Assembly: GCA_051888775.1 (NCBI GenBank)
Contig: JBJFCE010000043.1
Coordinates: 1-12,886 of the forward strand
Source: JBJFCE01 sp051888775
GTDB taxonomy: Bacteria; Bacillota; Clostridia; Lachnospirales; Lachnospiraceae
Direction of reading: 5' to 3'
Length of the DNA stretch: 12,886 bases
Positions 1 to 5,374 of the stretch are shown one piece after another (the first letter of the stretch is position 1; the number at the start of each line of letters is the position of its first letter). A program made the position numbers and the translations under genes. The notes beneath the pieces are model-generated. The model was not told where the DNA came from. It made no database searches and saw only the letters and a program-made list of their open reading frames with translations.

Positions 1-1
1 T

Positions 2-79
2 CTGCTGACGGTGATTTTGTCCGGGCAGATTATCGGACTGGTGCAGAAGATTCCTATACTGAAAAAAGATACTAGGTGA
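2..79 (+). CDS. 3' end of an unidentified gene (partial)
   Basis: Only the last 25 codons are inside the window. In this frame the tail is hydrophobic then basic (LLTVILSGQIIGLVQKIPIL followed by KKDTR), which would fit the end of a membrane or amphipathic helix, and it stops at TGA 77-79. A second open frame starting at base 1 ends at TAG 73-75 but gives a polar, less protein-like tail, so frame 2 is preferred. The stop codon lies right at the outer edge of the palindromic repeat that begins at about 74-80, so that repeat may have shaped the present C-terminus. The family cannot be named from so short a piece. Confidence 0.4.
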   Translation: MLTVILSGQIIGLVQKIPILKKDTR

Positions 80-270
80 TTGCAAAACTTAGTTCGTAAG
101 GCAGAACCGGTGCTGATCAACCTATCGGTGACCGGTACTGTGAGTCCGTCGGTACTTAGGTGCCGTATTTTGGCACCTTATGTACCGTTACGGACGAAGT
201 GTAGCGAAAGCGTGCCGGTCACCGATAGGTTTATCAGCACCGGTTCTGCCTTACGGACAGAGTTTCGCAA
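80..270 (+). repeat. 191-bp palindromic element, copy 1 (type A)
   Basis: This is an imperfect palindrome of 191 bp. The 56-nt arms (80-135 and 215-270) pair at 51 of 56 positions, and complementarity continues outward to about 74 and 276. The apex holds a second hairpin (144-164 with 172-195, small bulges) followed by a short GCGAAAGC mini-hairpin (203-210). The same element occurs in inverse orientation at 6377-6567: same length, a gap-free alignment, and about 93% identity over 134-216. The ends read TTGCRAAAYTCTGTC. No transposase or clear target-site duplication is visible. It sits between the upstream stop codon and the pfkA promoter. A MITE-like repeat or a structured RNA are both possible; I do not recognise the family. 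Confidence 0.9.
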
Positions 271-311
271 TCGCCTAAAAAAGATAATTGTACGATTGCA
301 GAGTATTTTTA

Positions 312-340
312 TTGAAAATAAGAGAAAAACGCGTTAAAAT
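312..340 (+). promoter_or_regulatory. sigma-A promoter for pfkA
   Basis: A -35 box TTGAAA (312-317), a 17-bp spacer and a -10 box TAAAAT (335-340) predict transcription starting near 347. The leader of about 57 nt contains two small hairpins, TCAGT/ACTGA (345-360) and ACAATC/GATTGT (368-382), the latter just before the ribosome binding site. The promoter lies wholly downstream of the palindromic repeat, so pfkA does not need the repeat for expression. Confidence 0.75.
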
Positions 341-403
341 GTGTTCAGTCGGAATACTGATACAGAGACAATCCTTGATTGTAGAAAGGGCATGGTTTAC
401 AGT

Positions 404-1378
404 ATGGCAAAACAGATCAAGACAATCGGTGTATTGACAAGCGGCGGAGATGCGCCGGGAATGAACGCTGCAATTCGTGCGGTAGTCAGAAAGGCAATCG
501 CAAACGGAGTTGCCGTAAAGGGAATTAAAAGGGGCTATCAGGGCCTGTTAAATGAAGAAATCGTAGATATGGACAGACATTCCGTGTCCGATATTATCCA
601 GCGTGGCGGAACGATACTCGGAACGGCAAGATGTTCGGAATTTAAGACAGAAGAAGGTCAGGAAAAGGGCGCAGAGATCTGCAGAAAGCACGGTATTGAC
701 GGACTGGTTGTCATCGGCGGTGACGGCTCTTATCGCGGTGCACAGGCACTTTCCAAAAAGGGAATCAATACGATCGGACTCCCGGGAACGATCGACCTTG
801 ATATTTCCTGTACGGATTATACGATCGGCTTTGATACGGCGATCAATACAGCGATGAATGCCATCGATAAAGTGCGTGATACCTCATCTTCTCATGAAAG
901 ATGCAGTATCATCGAGGTTATGGGGCGAAATGCAGGTTATATTGCCCTTTGGTGCGGTGTCGCAAACGGTGCGGAGGATATCCTGCTTCCGGAAAAATAT
1001 GATTATAACGAGCAGAATATTATCAATAATATCATCAATAACAGAAAACGCGGTAAAACGCATCATCTGATCATCAATGCAGAGGGAATCGGACATTCGA
1101 CTTCCATGGCGAGAAGAATCGAGGCAGCGACCGGAATTGAGACAAGAGCAACGATTCTCGGTTACATGCAGCGTGGTGGTAATCCGACCTGTAAGGACCG
1201 TTTTTATGCATCCATTATGGGAGCATATGCGGCAGACATCCTCTGTCAGGGCAAGAGCAACCGTGTAGTCGGCTATAAGAATGGTGAGTTTCAGGATTTT
1301 GATATCGACGAGGCTCTTGCAATGCAGAAGAATATTCCGGAATATCAGTATCAGGTCAGCCGGATCCTTTCCATGTAA
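404..1378 (+). CDS. pfkA: ATP-dependent 6-phosphofructokinase
   Basis: Phosphorylates fructose 6-phosphate to fructose 1,6-bisphosphate, the committed step of glycolysis, in the cytoplasm. The product is 324 aa, normal for bacterial PfkA. Visible motifs are GGDAPGMN (14-21), GGDGSY (105-110), PGTID with catalytic D131, EVMGR (171-175), TGIETRAT (243-250) and QRGGNP (256-261). The glycine in GGDGS and the PGTID context (Gly rather than Lys before Thr) point to ATP, not pyrophosphate, as phosphate donor. Oddity: the usual TIDND motif reads TIDLD, with Leu at 132. Start: ATG 404 begins the canonical N-terminus (MAKQIKTIGVLTSGG) but is 13 nt from the AGAAAGGG Shine-Dalgarno; ATG 392 is only 1 nt from it, so 404 is preferred on homology. 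It has its own promoter and is followed by a long hairpin with a T-tract, so it is probably monocistronic. Confidence 0.95.
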   Translation: MAKQIKTIGVLTSGGDAPGMNAAIRAVVRKAIANGVAVKGIKRGYQGLLNEEIVDMDRHSVSDIIQRGGTILGTARCSEFKTEEGQEKGAEICRKHGIDGLVVIGGDGSYRGAQALSKKGINTIGLPGTIDLDISCTDYTIGFDTAINTAMNAIDKVRDTSSSHERCSIIEVMGRNAGYIALWCGVANGAEDILLPEKYDYNEQNIINNIINNRKRGKTHHLIINAEGIGHSTSMARRIEAATGIETRATILGYMQRGGNPTCKDRFYASIMGAYAADILCQGKSNRVVGYKNGEFQDFDIDEALAMQKNIPEYQYQVSRILSM

Positions 1379-1398
1379 TCATGCTTCATAATAACTGG

Positions 1399-1557
1399 GC
1401 TGTCGCATCCTAATAGAAATCCTGTTCCCGCACCGGTGGCAAGCAACACACAAATTTGCTCGGCTCACGTTCCTAAGGCTGTCGCAAATTTGTGTGTTGC
1501 TTGCCACCGGTGCGGGAACAGGATTTCTATTTAGGATGCGACAGCTTTGCTTTTTTT
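1399..1557 (+). terminator. long 61-bp-stem hairpin (type B) with T-tract after pfkA
   Basis: Arms 1399-1459 and 1484-1545 are almost perfectly complementary (61 against 62 nt, one bulged base), closing a 24-nt loop (1460-1483). A run of seven T follows at 1551-1557, so the structure would act as a strong intrinsic terminator for pfkA, whose stop is 20 nt upstream. It is several times longer than an ordinary terminator and resembles a repeat or insertion that carries its own palindrome. The loop contains CCTAAGG (1472-1478) and a second copy of the outer-arm sequence GGCTGTCGCA (1398-1407 and 1477-1486). No second copy of the whole element is present in the window. Confidence 0.75.
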
Positions 1558-1597
1558 GATATGTTTTTATAAAAGTTATTTTAACCAATAGGAAACA

Positions 1598-1650
1598 GGA
1601 TTCGGAGTAAGAGCATGCCTGCGTAGGGATAGAAGCAGCGTACCGAATCC
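1598..1650 (+). other. possible structured leader of the methyltransferase gene
   Basis: An 8-bp stem GGATTCGG (1598-1605) with CCGAATCC (1643-1650) encloses about 37 nt just upstream of the ribosome binding site of the next gene. It does not match a riboswitch class that I recognise and may be incidental. No convincing promoter is visible between the type B hairpin and this stem; a weak candidate is TTGATA at 1556-1561 with an AT-rich stretch near 1577-1584. Confidence 0.25.
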
Positions 1651-1670
1651 GGGATGATGCGGAGAAAAAT

Positions 1671-2465
1671 ATGATCACAAGTGTAGCAAATAAGCGGGTC
1701 AAGGAGCTCGTGGAGCTGTCCAATAAGGCGAAGGCAAGAAATGCAGCGGGGGTGTTTCTGGTCGAAGGAAGGAAGATGTTTCTGGAGGCGCCTGCAGAAC
1801 GAATTGAGGCTGTATATATAGAAGAGACGTTTTTGGAAAAAGCATCGGAGGAACTGAAGCAGAAGCTCACACAGGTGTCTTACGAAGTTGTGACACAGGA
1901 AGTGTTTGCAAAGATCAGTGACACAAAGACGCCGCAGGGAATTCTATGCGTTGTGAAACAGCAAACATGGAAACCAGAGGAACTGCTTTATCCGCCGGAC
2001 GGGAAACAGCCGCTTCTGATGGTACTGGAGGATATTCAGGACCCGGGAAATCTCGGAACGATTCTGCGGACAGCGGAGGGAGCCGGTGTCAATGGTGTGA
2101 TTGTAACAAAAAATACTGTAGATCGTTATAATCCCAAAACGATTCGTGCAACGATGGGATCCTTGTACCGTATGCCGTGCGTGGAGACCGACAATCTCAT
2201 GGAAACGTTACAACAGCTGAAAGCGGCGGGAATCCGCACATATGCGGCACATCTGAAAGGAACGGCATACCACGATCAATTTGATTATACAAAGGGAACT
2301 GCATTTTTGATCGGAAACGAAGGAAACGGACTGAAAAAGGAAACGGCAGATGCGGCGGATACGTATGTACGGATTCCGATGGAGGGACAGGTCGAATCGT
2401 TAAATGCGGCCATCGCATCGACAATTTTAATGTATGAAGCAAACAGACAACGCAGGATGTTATAA
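1671..2465 (+). CDS. TrmH/SpoU-family RNA 2'-O-methyltransferase
   Basis: Uses S-adenosylmethionine to methylate a ribose 2'-OH in structured RNA. By similarity to the RlmB/TsnR branch, 23S rRNA guanosine is the likely target, but the exact site cannot be read from sequence. The protein is 264 aa. The N-terminal substrate-binding region includes VFLVEGRKM (28-36). The C-terminal SPOUT domain has all three motifs: motif 1 DIQDPGNLGTILRTAEGAG (121-139, with N127 and R133), motif 2 LIGNEGNGL (213-221) and motif 3 IPMEGQVESLNAAIA (235-249). The trefoil-knot catalytic region is intact. ATG 1671 has GGAG 5 nt upstream. proC follows after 31 nt on the same strand with no terminator between, so they are probably co-transcribed. 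Confidence 0.9.
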   Translation: MITSVANKRVKELVELSNKAKARNAAGVFLVEGRKMFLEAPAERIEAVYIEETFLEKASEELKQKLTQVSYEVVTQEVFAKISDTKTPQGILCVVKQQTWKPEELLYPPDGKQPLLMVLEDIQDPGNLGTILRTAEGAGVNGVIVTKNTVDRYNPKTIRATMGSLYRMPCVETDNLMETLQQLKAAGIRTYAAHLKGTAYHDQFDYTKGTAFLIGNEGNGLKKETADAADTYVRIPMEGQVESLNAAIASTILMYEANRQRRML

Positions 2466-2496
2466 AATAAATACAACATAGGGAGGAAAGCAGCGT

Positions 2497-3291
2497 ATGA
2501 AAATCGGATTTATCGGACTCGGAAATATGGCAAAAGCGATGATCGGAGGACTTTTGCAAAATCACATTGTTAAACCGGAGGAACTGATCGGTTCCTGTGC
2601 AACACAAAAGACAGCGGATGCGGTAAAAGTACAGTTTTCCATAGAGACCTGTCTGGATAACCGCAGGGTTGCAAAAGAAGCGGACGTTTTATTTCTTGCG
2701 GTAAAACCGCAGTTTTTTCCTCAGGTGATCGCACAGATCAGAGAGGATGTGCCGGAGAATAAGCCGGTGATATCCATTGCGGCGGGAAAGACGATCGCAT
2801 ATATCGAGGAGGAGTTCGGACATCCGGTAAAACTGGCAAGAGCAATGCCCAATACTCCGGCATTTGTGCTGGAAGGCTGTACCGGAGTATGCTTTCATGA
2901 ATCCGTGACCGGGGAAGAAAAGGAACTGGTGCTAAAGCTGTTACGTGCGTTCGGACGGGCGGATGAGGTACCTGAGAGACTGATGGATACCGTGGGAGCG
3001 GTTTCGGGAAGCTCTCCGGCATATGTGTTCATGCTGATGGAAGCAATGGCAGATGCGGCAGTCGAGGGCGGCATGCCCAGAAAGCAGGCGTATGAGTTTG
3101 CGGCACAGGCAGTACTTGGCAGCGCAAAGCTTCTGTTAGAGAGCGGCAAGCATCCGGGTGAACTAAAGGATATGGTATGTTCACCGGGCGGAACAACAAT
3201 CGAAGGTGTCCGTATTTTAGAGGATCATCATTTCCGTGGTACGATTATGGAGGCATTAAAAGCCTGCATTGATAAGTCCAAAAAACTATAG
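2497..3291 (+). CDS. proC: pyrroline-5-carboxylate reductase
   Basis: Reduces 1-pyrroline-5-carboxylate to L-proline with NAD(P)H, the last step of proline synthesis, in the cytoplasm. The protein is 264 aa, typical for the family. The N-terminal Rossmann fold starts KIGFIGLGNMAKAM (2-15). The middle carries LFLAVKPQ (65-72) and RAMPNTPA (115-122). The C-terminal dimerisation and substrate domain contains GAVSGSSPAYVF (167-178) and the family signature around VCSPGGTTIEGV (227-238). ATG 2497 follows GGGAGG (2481-2486) by 10 nt. It is the second gene of a two-gene unit with the upstream methyltransferase; the pairing has no evident biochemical logic. No clear terminator is visible between its stop and the next promoter. 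Confidence 0.96.
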   Translation: MKIGFIGLGNMAKAMIGGLLQNHIVKPEELIGSCATQKTADAVKVQFSIETCLDNRRVAKEADVLFLAVKPQFFPQVIAQIREDVPENKPVISIAAGKTIAYIEEEFGHPVKLARAMPNTPAFVLEGCTGVCFHESVTGEEKELVLKLLRAFGRADEVPERLMDTVGAVSGSSPAYVFMLMEAMADAAVEGGMPRKQAYEFAAQAVLGSAKLLLESGKHPGELKDMVCSPGGTTIEGVRILEDHHFRGTIMEALKACIDKSKKL

Positions 3292-3362
3292 GATCGGATT
3301 GCTCACTTTTTAGCACTTGTCCACAAAAAACAGTCATAAAAACCGAGGGAAGTTTATATAAT

Positions 3363-3379
3363 AGTTACAAATTTGTGAA
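3363..3379 (+). promoter_or_regulatory. WalR-like/palindromic operator motif, upstream site
   Basis: AGTTAC-AAATT-TGTGAA lies directly upstream of the -35 box of the hydrolase promoter. Read on the + strand it differs at two positions from the perfect WalR-type direct repeat found on the - strand at 3427-3443. The core GTTACAAATTTGTGAAC (3364-3380) is also close to an inverted repeat, so a dimeric repressor is an alternative reading. Confidence 0.45.
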
Positions 3380-3380
3380 C

Positions 3381-3409
3381 TTGACAAATATTTTTAGCTC
3401 TGATATTAT
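3381..3409 (+). promoter_or_regulatory. sigma-A promoter for the cell-wall hydrolase
   Basis: TTGACA (3381-3386), a 17-bp spacer and TATTAT (3404-3409) are near consensus, with initiation expected near 3416. This gives a leader of about 80 nt with a stem GAAACACG/CGTGTTTC (3447-3454 with 3472-3479). The promoter is bracketed by two related 17-bp operator-like motifs whose centres are about 62-64 bp apart. Confidence 0.8.
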
Positions 3410-3426
3410 ATTTGCCGTAATAAAAG

Positions 3427-3443
3427 TTAACAAATTTGTAACA
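3427..3443 (-). promoter_or_regulatory. WalR (YycF)-consensus site, downstream site
   Basis: On the - strand this reads TGTTAC-AAATT-TGTTAA, an exact fit to the published WalR direct-repeat consensus TGTWAH-N5-TGTWAH. It lies about 10-30 bp downstream of the predicted transcription start of a cell-wall hydrolase gene, the class of gene WalR controls in Bacillus and Staphylococcus. The same bases also form a near-palindrome, so the assignment is an inference from motif plus target gene. Confidence 0.5.
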
Positions 3444-3497
3444 AACGAAACACGAACGCAATATATTGTAGCGTGTTTCTATATCTTGGAGGTTTTT

Positions 3498-4640
3498 ATG
3501 AAAATGATGCGCAGATGTCTGCTTTGTTTCCTGAGCATAGCGCTCGTATTGGAAACGGCAGTATCATTTACGGCAGCAGATTCAGCAAAAGCGAGTGAAA
3601 CGGTACGACCGGGAGAAAACATGGATCTGAATGCAGGAGCTGCATTGATCCTGGATGCCGATATTACAAAAGAGGATGAAGCGCTTACTTCTTATGCCGT
3701 AGAATTAAACGGCGGGGAGACGGTACCGGCTGTAGAGGAGGAACCGGAGCAGGAATCCACTTTAGTCATGGTGAATGTTGACAGTATGCTGAATGTCAGA
3801 GCAGACGCAAATACGGATGCCGAGATTGTCGGAGTCTTATACGCAAACTGCGGAGGACAGATTTTAGAGCGGCAGAACGGTTGGACGAAGCTGCAATCCG
3901 GTAATTTGGTCGGATGGGCCAGCGATGAATATCTGCTCTTTGGAGCAGAAGCGGAAGCACTTGCCTATGAGGTAGGTGATAATCATGCCACGATCCTGAC
4001 GGACGGGCTGAAGGTCAGAAAAGAGCCTTCTACGGATGCCGAAATATACGGGCTTCTGAAAAAAGGCGAGGTTGTATCGGTCTATGAGCGACTGGATGGC
4101 TGGATTAGAATCGGTTATGACAAACATGAAGGTTATATATCCGATGAGTATGCAGAGATTATATTCCGTGTAGATGAAGGAGAGACTACGGAGGAAATCG
4201 AGGCACGCGAGGCGGCGGAAGCAGAAGCAGCAGCACAGGCAAAGGCAAGCGCAGAAGCAAGAAGAGCTGCCATGCAGGAAGAAAAGGTATATGTAACTGC
4301 CAATTACTCGGATGTACAGATCCTTGCCGCAATCATCTGGTGTGAAGCCGGAAATCAGGGTTATGAGGGTCAGCTGGCGGTAGGAGCGGTCATTATGAAC
4401 CGTGTCAATAGTTCAAGATATCCGAATACGATCGCGGACGTGGTCTATGCGCCCGGACAGTTTACACCTGCCATGTACGGAAAAGTATTAAAAACTTTGG
4501 AAAAAGGCAGCTATGCATCCTGCCTTCAGGCAGCACAGGATGCAATCAACGGTGTCAATAACGTTGGAACGGCAACGCACTTTAACCGCGCAGATGTCCG
4601 CAGCAGCGACCTGATCATAGGGGCTCACGCATTCTGGTAA
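3498..4640 (+). CDS. secreted SH3-domain cell-wall hydrolase (SleB/CwlJ type)
   Basis: Predicted exported peptidoglycan-cleaving enzyme of 380 aa. A signal peptide with basic start (MKMMRR) and hydrophobic core (about 7-26) ends near an Ala-rich site at 26-32. Two bacterial SH3 domains follow (about 88-147 and 161-222), each with the LNVR/LKVRKEPSTDAEI type start that binds cell wall. A Glu/Ala-rich, probably coiled linker spans about 226-262. The C-terminal Hydrolase_2 domain (about 270-380) has WCEAGNQGYEGQLAVGAVIM (281-300), with E283 the expected catalytic acid, and NRVNSSRYP (301-309). ATG 3498 follows TTGGAGG with 5 nt spacing; longer in-frame starts upstream lack a ribosome site and precede the promoter start. 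It may act in vegetative wall turnover or in spore cortex lysis; the WalR-like sites favour the former. It is monocistronic, with its own promoter and terminator. Confidence 0.9.
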   Translation: MKMMRRCLLCFLSIALVLETAVSFTAADSAKASETVRPGENMDLNAGAALILDADITKEDEALTSYAVELNGGETVPAVEEEPEQESTLVMVNVDSMLNVRADANTDAEIVGVLYANCGGQILERQNGWTKLQSGNLVGWASDEYLLFGAEAEALAYEVGDNHATILTDGLKVRKEPSTDAEIYGLLKKGEVVSVYERLDGWIRIGYDKHEGYISDEYAEIIFRVDEGETTEEIEAREAAEAEAAAQAKASAEARRAAMQEEKVYVTANYSDVQILAAIIWCEAGNQGYEGQLAVGAVIMNRVNSSRYPNTIADVVYAPGQFTPAMYGKVLKTLEKGSYASCLQAAQDAINGVNNVGTATHFNRADVRSSDLIIGAHAFW

Positions 4641-4718
4641 AACGTTTTCGTAAGTACGTGCAGTAACCCAATAACTCATGGATACCGTTTTATACTGAAT
4701 TTAACTGAATACCATAAG

Positions 4719-4768
4719 AAAGTCCGATGCAGGAACGACACCACAGCCGTCCCCGCACCGGACTTTTT
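4719..4768 (+). terminator. intrinsic terminator after the cell-wall hydrolase
   Basis: The stem AAAGTCCGATGC (4719-4730) pairs with GCACCGGACTTT (4755-4766) with one mismatch, around a 24-nt loop, and ends in a run of five T (4764-4768). Confidence 0.8.
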
Positions 4769-4781
4769 ATATGTCAAATCA

Positions 4782-4811
4782 GGTTCCCCGGAGGATATCC
4801 TCCGGGGAACC
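4782..4811. repeat. perfect 30-bp palindrome
   Basis: GGTTCCCCGGAGGAT (4782-4796) is followed with no spacer by its exact reverse complement. It is GC-rich, lacks a T-tract, and lies between the hydrolase terminator and the NfeD gene promoter. It could be a protein-binding site, a cruciform or a second stem helping termination. A 14-bp perfect palindrome ACTTTCATGAAAGT follows at 4825-4838. Confidence 0.8.
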
Positions 4812-4860
4812 GTCCCACACCCATACTTTCATGAAAGTTACACGTTTTACGAAAGTACAA

Positions 4861-4889
4861 TTGCGGAAACGGATAAAATGTAGTAAAAT
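4861..4889 (+). promoter_or_regulatory. probable promoter for the NfeD/SPFH operon
   Basis: TTGCGG (4861-4866), a 17-bp spacer and TAAAAT (4884-4889) form a weaker sigma-A-like promoter. Nearby possible operator sequences are the palindrome ACTTTCATGAAAGT (4825-4838), a further GAAAGTA (4851-4857) and ATACATAATGTAT (4888-4900), which overlaps the start region. The last is a 13-bp near-palindrome between the -10 box and the ribosome site. Confidence 0.45.
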
Positions 4890-4915
4890 ACATAATGTAT
4901 GAAAGGAGAACGCCT

Positions 4916-5347
4916 ATGAATATGACGATAATCTGGCTTGTGCTTTTAATTGTGATGATCGTTATTGAGCTTGCGACAATGGGACTGACAACGATATGGT
5001 TTGCCGGCGGAAGTCTGGTTGCAACGATTGCTGCGGCATGTTCCGCACCGATTTGGCTGCAGGTTACCTTGTTCTTTGTGGTATCGTTGATCTTGCTGTG
5101 GTTTACAAGACCGATCGCCGTAAAGTATTTCAACAAGGACAGGATCCGCACCAATGTGGAAGCCATGGTCGGAAGGCAGGGTGTCGTAACGAGTGAGATC
5201 GATAATCTTGAAGGAATCGGCGAAGTCAAAATAGGCGGTATGGAGTGGACTGCAAGAACGATTATGGACGGCATGAAGCTTCCGGTAGGAACTGTGGTCA
5301 TCGTTCGCGCGGTGGATGGCGTGAAGGTGATCGTTCAACCCAAATAA
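4916..5347 (+). CDS. NfeD-like membrane protein
   Basis: Short-form NfeD protein of 143 aa. Two to three hydrophobic segments lie in residues 1-65, starting MTIIWLVLLIVMIVIELATM (3-22) and including VTLFFVVSLILLWF (50-63). They are followed by a soluble C-terminal OB-fold domain (about 80-142) with the family-typical VGRQGVVTSEI and MKLPVGTVVIVRAVDGVKVIV stretches. There is no N-terminal ClpP-like protease domain, so this is the short class. The family works with SPFH/stomatin proteins in organising membrane microdomains; the neighbour 27 nt downstream is exactly such a protein. ATG 4916 is chosen because AAGGAG (4903-4908) sits 7 nt before it; the in-frame ATG at 4895 has no ribosome site. 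Confidence 0.88.
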   Translation: MNMTIIWLVLLIVMIVIELATMGLTTIWFAGGSLVATIAAACSAPIWLQVTLFFVVSLILLWFTRPIAVKYFNKDRIRTNVEAMVGRQGVVTSEIDNLEGIGEVKIGGMEWTARTIMDGMKLPVGTVVIVRAVDGVKVIVQPK

Positions 5348-5374
5348 ACAGCGCAGAGCGTGAAGGAGGAAAAT

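Noticed and set aside
1..75. Alternative frame for the upstream gene tail (stop TAG 73-75)
   Set aside because: It gives a polar, irregular tail, while the neighbouring frame gives a coherent hydrophobic-basic tail; it cannot be fully excluded.
80..270. Insertion sequence or CRISPR interpretation of the repeats
   Set aside because: There is no transposase, no clear direct target duplication and no regularly spaced short repeats. A non-autonomous (MITE-like) origin remains possible but is not shown.
80..337. Open frame of 85 codons across the first palindromic element
   Set aside because: It is the palindrome read through by chance. It lacks a ribosome site, has no recognisable protein, and overlaps a repeat whose copy elsewhere is not kept in the same frame.
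1379..1870. 163-codon frame on the - strand over the type B hairpin and methyltransferase start
   Set aside because: It is antisense to a clear gene and runs through a hairpin. There is no ribosome site, and the composition is typical of a shadow frame.
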